A stretch of DNA of 64,000 nucleotides from NCBI RefSeq assembly GCF_002407065.1, contig NZ_CP023564.1, positions 1,984,001-2,048,000 on the forward strand, in the 5' to 3' direction. This DNA comes from Brachybacterium ginsengisoli. GTDB lineage: Bacteria; Actinomycetota; Actinomycetes; Actinomycetales; Dermabacteraceae. Positions 25,781 through 34,278 of the stretch are shown here, piece by piece. Under the pieces are notes generated by a model. It did not search any database and was not told the DNA's origin. It worked only from the letters and a program-made list of their open reading frames with translations. Made by a program: the position numbers and the translations under genes. Position 1 is the stretch's first letter, and every line of letters begins with the position of its first letter.

Positions 25781-26596
25781 TCAGCGCAGCGCGATGCGCT
25801 CGCGGTGCACCTCGCGCGGCAGCACCGGGTTCACCACGGCGGTGACCTGGATGCCGGTGAGGGTCACATTCCCGGCGAGCGTGGTCATGAAGGCGGTGTC
25901 GGCCGCATCCTGTCCGGTCGCGATCCGCATCATCGAGGCGCGCGGCGCGAGGTGGGTCGCATCGACCGCCAGCCAGCTGCCGTCGATCAGCGCCTCCACC
26001 ACCAGGTGGAAGTCCATCGGGCTGAGCCCCGGGGCGTAGACCGAGGAGCAGCGCGCCGGGATCCCGCCGGCGCGCAGGAGCGTCGCCGTGAGATGGGCGT
26101 AATCCCGGCACACCCCCTGACGCGAGACGTAGGTGGAGCGCGCCGAGTCGGTGATCGTGCTCGAGCCCGGCACGTACTCGAGGTGCTCGTGCACCCAGTC
26201 GACGACGGCGTCGAGCGCCGCGGTGCCCTCTCGCCCGCAGATCACCTCGGCGGCGATCCTCTCGAACTCGTCGACCTCGCAGTAGCGCGAGGGTCGCAGG
26301 TGCAGCACCGCATCGGCCTCATCGCTCACGAGCACCGGCGCGGCGGTCGCACCGCGCGCCTCGTAGGCGATCTCGACCGTTCCCTCGGGCAGGCCCTGCA
26401 GCAGGTGCAGGCGGCTGCCGAACCGATCCCGGGTCTCCGTGACGGGATGCTCGGCGCCGTCGGCCCGGACCACCAGGTGCTCCTCGGCGATCGGTGCGTC
26501 GGAGGCGGCGATGAGCAGAGCCACGTCGGTCCCTGCCGTCACCTCTGCCTTGATCCAGGCGTGCGCATGTCTGTCCACCTGTCCAGTGTCCAGCAT
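25781..26596 (-). CDS. Transglutaminase family protein with N-terminal beta domain
   Basis: 271 residues. An N-terminal beta-rich region ('AWIKAEVTAGTDVALLIAAS') is followed by a transglutaminase core with Cys, His and Asp in 'SRQGVCRDYAHLTATLLRAG', 'SPMDFHLVVEALIDG' and 'LAVDATHLAP'. This is the COG1305 type; relatives are often part of thiol-protease or peptide-ligation loci, but no partner is seen here. GAGGGGG precedes the ATG at 26596. It is divergent from the oxidoreductase operon starting at 26706. It is only distantly similar to the other transglutaminase-like gene at 22964. Confidence 0.83.
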   Translation of the reverse strand: MLDTGQVDRHAHAWIKAEVTAGTDVALLIAASDAPIAEEHLVVRADGAEHPVTETRDRFGSRLHLLQGLPEGTVEIAYEARGATAAPVLVSDEADAVLHLRPSRYCEVDEFERIAAEVICGREGTAALDAVVDWVHEHLEYVPGSSTITDSARSTYVSRQGVCRDYAHLTATLLRAGGIPARCSSVYAPGLSPMDFHLVVEALIDGSWLAVDATHLAPRASMMRIATGQDAADTAFMTTLAGNVTLTGIQVTAVVNPVLPREVHRERIALR

Positions 26597-26705
26597 CCGC
26601 GCCCCCTCGCGAGACCCCCGTGGGCTCGTTGCCGCCTCGTGATCGTTCACATAGGGTTGTGACGCAGTCAACGTCGATCGTCCGTCCCGCCAGGAGGAGC
26701 CCTCC

Positions 26706-27845
26706 GTGCCCCAGCCGTCCCGCCGCCCGCTCGGAGTCGCCATGATCGGCTACTCCTTCATGGGCCGAGCCCACTCCCAGGCCTGGCGCACCGTCAGCAG
26801 CGCCTTCGACGTCCCCGCCGTGGCTCGCCGCGTGATCGTCGGTCGGGACGAGACCGCGGTCGCCGAGGCCTCCGGCCGCCTGGGGTGGGAGGAGCATGCC
26901 ACCGACTGGCGCGCCGTCCTCGACCGCGACGACATCGACATCATCGACATCTGCACCCCGGGCTCGCTCCATGCGGAGATCGCCATCGCCGCGCTCGAGG
27001 CCGGCAAGCACGTGCTGTGCGAGAAGCCGCTCGCCAACGACACCGCCGAGGCCGAGGCGATGACCGAGGCCGCCACCGCTGCGGCCGCCCGCGGCCAGAT
27101 CGCCGCCCTCGGCTTCACCTATCGGCGGGTGCCGGCGCTGGCGCTCGCCCGCCAGCTGGTCGAGTCCGGCCGGCTCGGCACGATCCGCCAGGCGAAGGCG
27201 GCGTACCTCCAGGACTGGCTCGCCGATCCGGAGTCCCCGATGAGCTGGCGGCTGCGGAAGGAGACGGCCGGGTCCGGCGCACTCGGCGACATCGCCTCGC
27301 ACGCCATCGACCAGATCCAGCATCTCACCGGGCAGCGGGCCACCGCGGTGCGGGGGCGCCTGGCGACATTGGTGCCGCAGCGCCCCGGGCCCGACGGCCC
27401 CGAGGCGGTCACCGTCGACGACGCCGCCTGGGCCACGCTCGAGCTCGACGGCGGCGCGATCGCCTCGGTCGAGGTCTCGCGGATGGCCACCGGGGCGAAG
27501 AACCGACTCACCGTGGAGCTCTACGGGACCGACGGCGCCCTGCGCTTCGACCTCGAGAACCCCAATGAGCTCTGGTTCCTGGACGCGACGCTCCCCATCG
27601 CCGAGCAGGGGTTCTCACGCGTGCTGGTCACCGAGCCCGAGCACCCCTACCTCGAGGCCTGGTGGCCGCAGGGCCATGTCCTGGGCTGGGAGAACGCCTT
27701 CAGCAATCAGGCACGGGACCTCCTGCTCGCGATCGACGGCACCGCCGAGTACTCCCCCGGCTTCGCCGACGGCCTCGCGCTGCAGAAGGTGCTCGACGCG
27801 ATCATCGCCTCCGACGCCGCCGATGGCAGAACCATCACCCTCTGA
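26706..27845 (+). CDS. Gfo/Idh/MocA-family sugar oxidoreductase
   Basis: The 379-residue protein starts with a Rossmann fold ('GVAMIGYSFMGRAHSQAWR'), followed by 'DIIDICTPGSLHAEIAIAAL' and the catalytic 'EAGKHVLCEKPLANDTAEA' Lys. The C-terminal substrate domain contains 'GALGDIASHAIDQIQHLTG', with the Asp/His pair of the family. It oxidises or epimerises a cyclic sugar or inositol with NAD(P). GTG start with GGAGGAG upstream. First gene of a three-gene operon with a TIM-barrel isomerase, so a sugar or inositol catabolic route is inferred. Confidence 0.88.
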   Translation: MPQPSRRPLGVAMIGYSFMGRAHSQAWRTVSSAFDVPAVARRVIVGRDETAVAEASGRLGWEEHATDWRAVLDRDDIDIIDICTPGSLHAEIAIAALEAGKHVLCEKPLANDTAEAEAMTEAATAAAARGQIAALGFTYRRVPALALARQLVESGRLGTIRQAKAAYLQDWLADPESPMSWRLRKETAGSGALGDIASHAIDQIQHLTGQRATAVRGRLATLVPQRPGPDGPEAVTVDDAAWATLELDGGAIASVEVSRMATGAKNRLTVELYGTDGALRFDLENPNELWFLDATLPIAEQGFSRVLVTEPEHPYLEAWWPQGHVLGWENAFSNQARDLLLAIDGTAEYSPGFADGLALQKVLDAIIASDAADGRTITL

Positions 27846-27891
27846 CCCGACCCACCGCACGCCGCACCACATCGCGAAGGAGCATGTCCCC

Positions 27892-28893
27892 ATGGCACAT
27901 CCGCACACCCTGTTCACCGGTCAGTGGGCCGACCTCACCCTGGACGAGGTCGCCGAGCTCGCGGCCGGCTGGGGCTACGACGGCCTCGAGATCGCCGTCG
28001 CCGGCGAGCACCTGGACGCCTCGCGGTGGGACGACGAGGAGTACATCGCCGAACGCCTGAGCATCCTGGAGAAGCACGGCCTGAAGTGCTGGGCCATCTC
28101 CAACCACCTCAAGGGACAGGCCATCTGCGACGACCCGATCGACTTCCGCCACGAGGCGATCGTCGGCCCGGCCGTCTGGGGCGACGGCGACGCCGAGGGA
28201 GTGCGCCGGCGCGCCGCGGAGGACATGAAGAACACCGCCCGTCTCGCCCAGAAGCTGGGCGTCGAGACGGTCATCGGCTTCACCGGATCGAAGATCTGGA
28301 AGTACGTGGCGATGTTCCCGCCGGTGCCCCAGGAGGTCATCGACGAGGGATACCAGGATTTCGCCGACCGCTGGAACCCGATCCTCGACGTCTTCGACGA
28401 GTGCGGCGTGCGCTTCGCCCACGAGGTCCACCCCTCGGAGATCGCCTACGACTACTGGACCACCGAGCGCACCCTCGAGGCGATCGGTCACCGCGAGTCC
28501 TTCGGCCTGAACTGGGACCCCTCGCACTTCATGTGGCAGGAGATCGACCCGGTCTCCTTCATCACCGACTTCGCCGACCGGATCTACCACGTGGACTGCA
28601 AGGACATCCGGGTGCGGATCACCGGCCGCAACACGCGCCTGGGCTCGCACCTGGCCTGGGGCGACCCGCGCCGCGGCTGGGACTTCGTCTCCTTCGGCCG
28701 TGGGGACGTGCCGTGGGACGCCGCCTTCCGCGCGCTGCGCTCGATCGGCTACGAGGGGCCCATCTCCATCGAGTGGGAGGACGCCGGGATGGACCGGCTC
28801 CACGGGGCGAAGGAGGCCATCGAGCTGCTGCGCACCCTGGACTACCCGGCCTCCGAGGTCTCCTTCGACGCCGCGTTCAGCAACCAGGGCTGA
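27892..28893 (+). CDS. Sugar phosphate isomerase/epimerase (AP-endonuclease 2-like TIM barrel)
   Basis: The 333-residue protein matches the COG1082 TIM barrel: 'YDGLEIAVAGEHLD', 'HEVHPSEIAYDYWTTERTLE', 'FGLNWDPSHFMWQEID', 'RIYHVDCKDIRV' and 'ISIEWEDAGMDRLHGAKEAI'. The metal-ligating Glu, Asp-x-x-His, His and Glu residues can be followed along these strands. ATG at 27892 with AAGGAG nine bases upstream. Encoded 46 bases after the Gfo/Idh/MocA gene; such pairs usually act in inositol or unusual-sugar catabolism. The substrate is unknown. Confidence 0.88.
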   Translation: MAHPHTLFTGQWADLTLDEVAELAAGWGYDGLEIAVAGEHLDASRWDDEEYIAERLSILEKHGLKCWAISNHLKGQAICDDPIDFRHEAIVGPAVWGDGDAEGVRRRAAEDMKNTARLAQKLGVETVIGFTGSKIWKYVAMFPPVPQEVIDEGYQDFADRWNPILDVFDECGVRFAHEVHPSEIAYDYWTTERTLEAIGHRESFGLNWDPSHFMWQEIDPVSFITDFADRIYHVDCKDIRVRITGRNTRLGSHLAWGDPRRGWDFVSFGRGDVPWDAAFRALRSIGYEGPISIEWEDAGMDRLHGAKEAIELLRTLDYPASEVSFDAAFSNQG

Positions 28894-28897
28894 GACG

Positions 28898-29530
28898 GTG
28901 GCACCGAGCACCGGGCACGACGAGCGAGCCGAGCTCGCCGACACCTTCCTCGCCCTCGGGCCGCAGGCCGAGACGATCCTGCCGGGCTGGGACGCGGCGG
29001 ACCTGCTGGACCACCTGCTGGTCCGCGAGGGACATCCCCATCTGGTGGCGGGGTCCTCGCTGCCGGGCCCGATCGGGCGGCGCGCCGCCCGGGCACGCCA
29101 GGCCCTGCGGGACCGGCCCTGGGAGCAGCAGGTGGACGCGCTCCGGGCCGGGCCGGGCCGCCTCTCCCCCGCCGGGACCGCGGACCGCCTGAGCGGCCAG
29201 GGCGAGCTGCTGATCCACCACGAGGATCTGCGGCGCGCTCAGGACGGCTGGGAGCCGCGCCGTCTGAGCGTGGAGGCGACGGCCGACGCGTGGAGGTCGC
29301 TCGGCCTCATGGCGCCCCTGGTGGTGCGTGTGCAAGCCGACGTCACGCTGATCTCCCCGCTCGGCGGCCGACGCCTCCGCTCCCGCCGCGGCGCCGGCAG
29401 CCTGCGGATCCATGGTGAGCCGCTCGAGCTGCTGCTGTGGGCGAGCGGCCGGGATCGCGTGGCGCGCGTACGGGTGCACGGCGACGAGGGCGGGATGCGG
29501 GCGCTCGGGGAGAGCCGACGGGGGCTCTGA
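28898..29530 (+). CDS. TIGR03085-family metal-binding (DinB/mycothiol-type) protein
   Basis: 210 residues, four-helix-bundle protein typical of TIGR03085: 'LADTFLALGPQAETILPGWD', then 'AADLLDHLLVREGHPHL' and 'GELLIHHEDLRRAQDGW'. The His residues in 'DLLDHLL', 'HHED' and nearby could bind a divalent metal, as in mycothiol-dependent DinB-fold enzymes. Function unproven. GTG at 28898 begins four bases after the isomerase stop with no separate promoter, so it belongs to the same transcript; whether it acts in that pathway is unknown. Confidence 0.8.
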   Translation: MAPSTGHDERAELADTFLALGPQAETILPGWDAADLLDHLLVREGHPHLVAGSSLPGPIGRRAARARQALRDRPWEQQVDALRAGPGRLSPAGTADRLSGQGELLIHHEDLRRAQDGWEPRRLSVEATADAWRSLGLMAPLVVRVQADVTLISPLGGRRLRSRRGAGSLRIHGEPLELLLWASGRDRVARVRVHGDEGGMRALGESRRGL

Positions 29531-29536
29531 GCGTCC

Positions 29537-30556
29537 TCAGTCCCGCGCGAGCAGGAACAGGCGGGGGTGGTGGCCCTTCTGGAAGAAGCGATGCTCCCCC
29601 GTCGGCCGCCAGCCGGAGGGAGCGGTCTCGAGCACCCGCTGCATGCGGGTGATCTCATGGGTGAGGACACCGAGACGAGCCCCGGGCGCCGCCAGCTCGG
29701 CCGCACGGGCCAGCAGATCCGCGAGCAGCTCCTCGTTGGTCTCGTGCTCGCCGAGGAGAGTGCCCCAGGGCGGATTGGTCACGATCCTCGAGAAGCCGGG
29801 CTCGAGCTCCGCCGTACGGACATCTCCCTCGAGCCAGTCGATGCGTCCCTTGCGCCGTGCCGCGCGCTGATGCGCGCGGGCCGCGTCCAGCGCGGACGGA
29901 TCGAGGTCCACGCCGACGGCGCGGGCGGGGACCGCGCTGTGCAGCTGCTCGACCAGGAAGGTTCCCGAGCCGCAGGTCATGTCCAGCAGCGAGTCCTCCT
30001 CCCCCACCTGCAGCAGGTCCAGCACCGTCGCGGCGATGGTGGCGTTGACCGCTCCGGGATAGTTCACGGTGCGCCAGGCCCGGGTGGCCAGCGGGCGCGG
30101 TGTGGTGCGCAGCAGCACCTGCCAGGTCACCGGTGCGGCGCCCCGGCGCACCCGCACCACCAGGTCGCCCTCCTCGGAGACCGGCAGGTCCGCGAGCTCG
30201 CCGAGGGCCTCGGCGAGACGGCGCATGTCCGGGGTGTCGGAGCCGGCGGCCTCGAGGCGCAGCCCGTGGAAGCGCTGACGGGGCCGCTGGCGTCGGATCT
30301 CCTCGAGCAGCTCCGCGAGCCGCTGCTGGACCGAGGTCTCCAGCAGCTCCCGGGGTCGACGGGCCGGGACCGTCAGGGCCGTCGAGGCCGCGACCACGCG
30401 ACGCAGCGAGCGCACCCCGTCGAGGTCACCGCTGCGCAGAGCGAGCTCGGTGGGGCCGATCCGGCGCACGGCACCGAGCTCCCGGGCCTCCTCCAGAGCG
30501 CTCTGCCCGCAGCCGTCGAGCACCTCGAGCACGAGATCATGCGTGATCTGCGACAT
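29537..30556 (-). CDS. THUMP-like RNA/DNA methyltransferase (Trm14/RlmKL type)
   Basis: The 339-residue protein has an N-terminal RNA-binding-like region (to about residue 155) and a C-terminal SAM methyltransferase with 'DSLLDMTCGSGTFLVEQLH' (motif I) and 'FSRIVTNPPWGTLLGEHETN' (motif IV NPPW). NPP[YFW] signals base-amino methylation (N2-guanine or N6-adenine). 'AWRTVNYPGAVNATIAA' is the strand that precedes motif I in this family. The most likely target is tRNA or rRNA guanine, but this cannot be settled. ATG at 30556 has GGGAGG five bases upstream. Confidence 0.82.
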   Translation of the reverse strand: MSQITHDLVLEVLDGCGQSALEEARELGAVRRIGPTELALRSGDLDGVRSLRRVVAASTALTVPARRPRELLETSVQQRLAELLEEIRRQRPRQRFHGLRLEAAGSDTPDMRRLAEALGELADLPVSEEGDLVVRVRRGAAPVTWQVLLRTTPRPLATRAWRTVNYPGAVNATIAATVLDLLQVGEEDSLLDMTCGSGTFLVEQLHSAVPARAVGVDLDPSALDAARAHQRAARRKGRIDWLEGDVRTAELEPGFSRIVTNPPWGTLLGEHETNEELLADLLARAAELAAPGARLGVLTHEITRMQRVLETAPSGWRPTGEHRFFQKGHHPRLFLLARD

Positions 30557-30638
30557 CCGACCTCCCCGGTCATCGTATTCCTGACGATCCACGCAGGCTA
30601 CCCGCACGTCGCGGTGCCGGGGCGCGGGCTGGGGTCGG

Positions 30639-30644
30639 TAGACT
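30639..30644 (+). promoter_or_regulatory. -10 element of a leaderless promoter for parA
   Basis: TAGACT ends seven bases before the GTG start of the ParA gene and no Shine-Dalgarno sequence is present. No convincing -35 was found. Confidence 0.5.
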
Positions 30645-30651
30645 GCGAAGC

Positions 30652-31443
30652 GTGTTCATCGTCAGTGTGTGTTCCCTCAAGGGCGGCGTCGGCAAGACGT
30701 CCGTGACCCTCGGCCTGGCCTCCGCGGCCCTGCACCAGGGGGTGAACACGCTCGTGATCGACTTCGATCCTCAGGGCGACTCCACCCTCGGGCTGCTCGG
30801 CGAACCGGCCAGCTCCCTGGACATCGCCGAGGTGATCACCTCCCCCCGGACCGAGACCATCGACCGCGCGATCATCCCGACCCCGTGGGCCGCCGATGCG
30901 GCCTCGCATCTGGACATCATCCCGGGATCGAACCGCTCCGCCGTGATGGACGCCCCCGCGCAGAGCCCCAAGGACGTGCGCCGGCTGCATCTGGCCCTGG
31001 AGAAGCGCAGCCATCAGTACGACCTCGTGCTCATCGACTGTCCGCCCTCGCTGAACGGGCTCACCCAGATGGCGCTGGCCGCCTCGGACCGCGCCCTGGT
31101 GGTCGCCGAGCCCGGCTTCTTCGCCGTCACCGCGGCGGACCGCGCGCTCAAGCTCGCCGCCGAGATGCACGAGGACGGCATCGCCCCGCGCCTGCAGCCC
31201 CTGGGCCTGGCCGTGAACCGCTACCGGCCCCGTTCCGTCGAGCACCAGTACCGCCTGGCCGAGCTGCGGGAGCTCTTCGGCGATGCGGTGCTCGAGCCCG
31301 TCATCGAGGAGCGCGTGGGTCTGCAGCAGGCCCAGGGCGGCGCCGTGCCGCTGCACAAGTACGAGGGCGCCTCCGGAAAGAGGCTCACCGAGGACTTCGA
31401 TGCGCTGCTGCGCACCGTGATGGATTCGCGCCAGAACTCCTGA
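30652..31443 (+). CDS. ParA/Soj-type partitioning ATPase (orphan)
   Basis: The 263-residue protein is a deviant-Walker-A ATPase: 'SLKGGVGKTSVTLGLASAA' (residues about 8-26), 'VIDFDPQGDSTLGLLG' and 'YDLVLIDCPPSLNGLTQMAL'. ParA proteins bind DNA as ATP dimers and position chromosomes or protein complexes. No ParB gene or parS-like array is adjacent, so this is an orphan ParA of the kind that places cell-wall or division proteins; this is inference. The start is GTG and looks leaderless. A near-perfect hairpin separates it from the convergent MerR gene. Confidence 0.9.
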   Translation: MFIVSVCSLKGGVGKTSVTLGLASAALHQGVNTLVIDFDPQGDSTLGLLGEPASSLDIAEVITSPRTETIDRAIIPTPWAADAASHLDIIPGSNRSAVMDAPAQSPKDVRRLHLALEKRSHQYDLVLIDCPPSLNGLTQMALAASDRALVVAEPGFFAVTAADRALKLAAEMHEDGIAPRLQPLGLAVNRYRPRSVEHQYRLAELRELFGDAVLEPVIEERVGLQQAQGGAVPLHKYEGASGKRLTEDFDALLRTVMDSRQNS

Positions 31444-31470
31444 CCTCTCCCCCGCGCCCCGGCGCGACGA

Positions 31471-31503
31471 GAACGGCGAGCCCCTTCCCGGGGCTCGCCG
31501 TTC
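31471..31503 (+). terminator. Bidirectional terminator between parA and MerR gene
   Basis: GAACGGCGAGCCCC (31471-31484), loop TTCCC, GGGGCTCGCCGTTC (31490-31503): a perfect 14-bp stem located between two convergent genes. Confidence 0.85.
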
Positions 31504-31544
31504 TGCTGTGCGAGGGACCGCCTGCGCGGTCGTGGAGCGGTGGC

Positions 31545-32129
31545 TCAGCCCGCCTGGCGTGAACGACGGCGCTCGGCCAGCTCGTCCTGCAGGGCGAGGG
31601 CGGCATCGTCGGCCGGGTTGACGCCGGGCAGGACGGCGAGATCGTTCTCGACCTCGCGCCAGACGCGGCCCACGGCGATGCCGAACACGCCCTGGCCGCC
31701 CTGGACCAGGTCGAAGACGTCCTCGGCGGAGGTGCACTCGTACACCGAGGCGCCGTCGCTCATGAGGGTGATGCCGGCGAGGTCGTCGATGCCGCGCTCG
31801 CGGAGCGCGCTGACGGCCACACGGATCTGCTGGAGAGAGACCCCGGTGTCCAGGAGGCGCTTGACGACCTTCAGCACGAGGATGTCGCGGAAGCCGTAGA
31901 GGCGCTGGCTGCCGGAGCCGTGCGCGGCGCGGACGCCGGGCTCGACGAGGCCGGTGCGCGCCCAGTAGTCGAGCTGGCGATAGGTGATCCCGGCGGCCTT
32001 GCAGGCGGCCGGGCCTCGGTAGCCGAGCTCGCCCGGGGTGTCCACCACGTCGTCGAACAGCACGCCCTGCGCGGGCTCTGCGGGGACGGTGGACTGTTCA
32101 GTGCGATCATCGCCTCGAGTGGCGTTCAC
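31545..32129 (-). CDS. MerR-family regulator (Rv1830-like)
   Basis: The 194-residue protein has a MerR DNA-binding domain ('AACKAAGITYRQLDYWARTG', then 'RLYGFRDILVLKVVKRLLDT'), followed by a unique C-terminal part with a 'YECTSAEDVFDLVQGGQGVF' segment. It is the second MerR gene of the conserved cluster; in Mycobacterium the equivalent is Rv1830, separated from Rv1828 by a DUF151 nuclease gene that is missing here. GTG at 32129 is fixed by GGAGGT five bases upstream; the in-frame extension to 32234 is not credible. Ends at the shared terminator. Confidence 0.85.
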   Translation of the reverse strand: MNATRGDDRTEQSTVPAEPAQGVLFDDVVDTPGELGYRGPAACKAAGITYRQLDYWARTGLVEPGVRAAHGSGSQRLYGFRDILVLKVVKRLLDTGVSLQQIRVAVSALRERGIDDLAGITLMSDGASVYECTSAEDVFDLVQGGQGVFGIAVGRVWREVENDLAVLPGVNPADDAALALQDELAERRRSRQAG

Positions 32130-32258
32130 GGCTACCTCCGGGTTCCGGCTCTCCGAGGGGGAAGGGTGAGAGCACCTGATCAGGGTAGCGCGAAGAACCC
32201 GTCGACCGACAGCAACTCGCCGGTCGAAGGTCACGGACGGGTGACGGCCGCTGGGGCC

Positions 32259-32951
32259 TCAGCCCTCCCGGAGCTTGGTCCGCAACATGGCCCCGTGCAG
32301 GGAGATCATGGATTCCCCCAGGTCACGGGCGAAGTCTTCCGCCTCACCACGGGCTGCCGAGTCCCCGGAGCGGGACCGGGGCCGGGCCACGGAGCGGATC
32401 ATGTGCGCCTCCCGCTCGGCAGCCGTGCGGAGCATCACCAGGTGGCGGGGATGCAGACCTTCGTCGGCGAGGTCACGGGCGGCGGTGACGATCTCGAGCT
32501 CGGTGGCCCCGTAGAAGAGGTCCCCCTCGGGCAGCATCCCGAACTGCTCCAGCTCGGCGAGGAACTCCTCCTCGACGCCGGCCTCCCGGGCCAGCCCCCG
32601 ACGGTCCAGCCGGACGGCCTGCAGCGTCGCCGAGGGTCCGGGACGCGAGGCGATCGAGGTGACCTCGGAGTCGACGCCGTGCTCGAGCAGGTGCTCCTTG
32701 ATGACCTTGAGCGGCCAGAAGCGGTCGCGCTGGGCGCGCAGCACGAAGCGGAGCCGATCCACATCGTCCCGGCTGTACTTGCGATAGCCCGACGGCGTCC
32801 GCTCCGGCGTGATCAGCCCCTCGGACTCGAGGTAGTGCAGCTTGGAGTGCGCGAGATCCGGGAACTCGTCCCGCAGGATCTCGAGCACCTGGCCGATGCT
32901 CAGCCGGGAGGTCGCGGGAGAGCTCGGTCTGCGCGAGGCAGAAGCCGGCAT
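32259..32951 (-). CDS. ftsR: MerR-family regulator FtsR (Rv1828-like)
   Basis: The 230-residue protein has a MerR-like winged helix near residues 18-75 ('LSIGQVLEILRDEFPDLAHS', 'LHYLESEGLITPERTPSGYR', 'YSRDDVDRLRFVLRAQRDRF') and a longer C-terminal region ('FYGATELEIVTAARDLADEG'). Its position directly behind garA and next to DUF881 genes matches FtsR, which in Corynebacterium activates ftsZ and controls cell growth. ATG starts five bases after the garA stop, so it is likely co-translated. Assignment as FtsR rests on family and context. Confidence 0.85.
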   Translation of the reverse strand: MPASASRRPSSPATSRLSIGQVLEILRDEFPDLAHSKLHYLESEGLITPERTPSGYRKYSRDDVDRLRFVLRAQRDRFWPLKVIKEHLLEHGVDSEVTSIASRPGPSATLQAVRLDRRGLAREAGVEEEFLAELEQFGMLPEGDLFYGATELEIVTAARDLADEGLHPRHLVMLRTAAEREAHMIRSVARPRSRSGDSAARGEAEDFARDLGESMISLHGAMLRTKLREG

Positions 32952-32955
32952 CGAG

Positions 32956-33402
32956 TCAGGCCGTCCCGTCGACGACGTAGTACGTCAGGCGGTACTTCCC
33001 GATCTGCACGTCCTGTCCGGACTGCAGGCGCGCCTCGTCCACGCGGTCCTTGCCGACATAGGTGCCGTTGAGCGACCCCAGGTCGCGCACCAGGAAGCCC
33101 TCGCCGTCGCGGACGAAGGCCGCGTGCTGGCGGGAGACGGTCACGTCGTCGAGGAAGATCTCGCTCTTGGGATGACGGCCCGCGACCGTGGTCTCGGAGT
33201 CCAGCAGGAATCGCGCACCGAGGTTGGGGCCCTTGCGCACGATGAGCAGCGCGCTGCTCGGGGGCAGGTTCTCGATCGCCCGACGATCCTGGGACGAGAG
33301 ACCGGGGTCGGCGTCGTCCACGGGGTCATTGGGCGAGATCGCGCTCAACTTCGACGTGTGATCGAGATTGTCGTCGTTCCACTCGGTGTTCGCTGACACC
33401 AC
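32956..33402 (-). CDS. garA: FHA-domain regulator GarA/OdhI-type
   Basis: The 148-residue protein ends in a forkhead-associated domain: 'TTVAGRHPKSEIFLDDVTVS', then 'RQHAAFVRDGEGFLVRDLGS' and 'LNGTYVGKDRVDEARLQSGQ', with the phosphothreonine-binding Arg, Ser and Asn. GarA/OdhI controls 2-oxoglutarate dehydrogenase and glutamate metabolism when its N-terminus is phosphorylated by PknB/PknG. The usual 'ETTSVF' phospho-motif is not present; the N-terminus instead reads 'NLDHTSKLSAISPND'. GTG at 33402 or the next codon GTG at 33399 (better spacing to GAAGGGG) is the start. First gene of the garA-ftsR pair. Confidence 0.87.
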   Translation of the reverse strand: MVSANTEWNDDNLDHTSKLSAISPNDPVDDADPGLSSQDRRAIENLPPSSALLIVRKGPNLGARFLLDSETTVAGRHPKSEIFLDDVTVSRQHAAFVRDGEGFLVRDLGSLNGTYVGKDRVDEARLQSGQDVQIGKYRLTYYVVDGTA

Positions 33403-33435
33403 GCACCCCTTCCTGGCCTGCTGCGGATCCGGTGC

Positions 33436-33465
33436 GATGAGCGCACGGGATTCCGCACGCTCATC
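33436..33465 (-). terminator. Stem-loop between DUF881 gene and garA
   Basis: GATGAGCG (33436-33443) and CGCTCATC (33458-33465) form a perfect 8-bp stem with a 14-base loop in the 123-base gap. It could attenuate read-through from the DUF881 operon into garA. Confidence 0.4.
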
Positions 33466-33525
33466 CTCGCATGCCGCGAGAGGTGGGCGGGGCCTTCTCG
33501 ACCACGTCAGGGCAAGACTTGACGA

Positions 33526-34278
33526 TCATTTGACCACTCGGGAATGCTCCGGTGCGCTCAGCTGCACCGTCGCATCGATCCGCACGTCGTCGTCCGCGAT
33601 CGCCGCGAGGCTCCCGCCGTCGCCGGCGACGGAGTCCGCCGCGCCGCCCGGGATCCGCAGCGCCGGCTCCATCACGGCGGGGTCCCCGATCGCCCGGATC
33701 TCGTACGGCGACCCGATCGCGGTGCCGTCGACCAGCAGTCCCCCGCCGGGGGCGGTGGTGATCGAGGTCGACGCCACCACGCGCACGTCGCCGATCTGGA
33801 TCACCTCGGCCCCGGCGTTGCGGAGCTCCTGGACCACACCCAGCAGCGTCGAGGCGCGCACGCCCTGCTCGGGATCCGCGATCGTGATGACCGCGCCCCG
33901 GCCCGTCGCCGGCACCGTCCCGGCGAGGATCTCCAGGTCGGACAGCCGCTCCTCGGCGGCGTTCTGGGCCGCGACGTCGTCCTCCCGGCCGGAGCGCAAG
34001 GTCTCCAGGGTCCGCTCGAGCTCGGCGTTCTCGACCTCGAGATCGGAGGAGTGACGACCGGACTCGTCCAGCAGGCGCACCAGCTCCTGCTGGCTGGCGC
34101 CCTCGAGAGAGTCCTCCCCCTGGCGCACCTGGGCGGCGATCGAGAGGCCCAGCAGCAGGCACAGCAGGCCGACGATCACCTGGGCGGTCGTGGCCTGCGG
34201 GCGCAGCGAGTCGCCCAGGCGCCGCCAGACCAGCCGCTGCTGGTCCGGCGACTCCGGGGTGCGGGTGCCGTCGGTCAT
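33526..34278 (-). CDS. DUF881 membrane-anchored protein (Rv1825-like)
   Basis: 250 residues. A cytoplasmic N-terminus is followed by one membrane helix ('TTAQVIVGLLCLLLGLSIAA'), a coiled coil ('LLDESGRHSSDLEVENAELE', 'RLSDLEILAG') and a DUF881 extracytoplasmic domain ('GRGAVITIADPEQGV', 'LLGVVQELRNAGAEVIQIGD', 'YEIRAIGDPAVME'). Members are thought to work at the cell division or wall-synthesis machinery. The ATG overlaps the stop of the small basic protein gene upstream (ATGA). Confidence 0.88.
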   Translation of the reverse strand: MTDGTRTPESPDQQRLVWRRLGDSLRPQATTAQVIVGLLCLLLGLSIAAQVRQGEDSLEGASQQELVRLLDESGRHSSDLEVENAELERTLETLRSGREDDVAAQNAAEERLSDLEILAGTVPATGRGAVITIADPEQGVRASTLLGVVQELRNAGAEVIQIGDVRVVASTSITTAPGGGLLVDGTAIGSPYEIRAIGDPAVMEPALRIPGGAADSVAGDGGSLAAIADDDVRIDATVQLSAPEHSRVVK

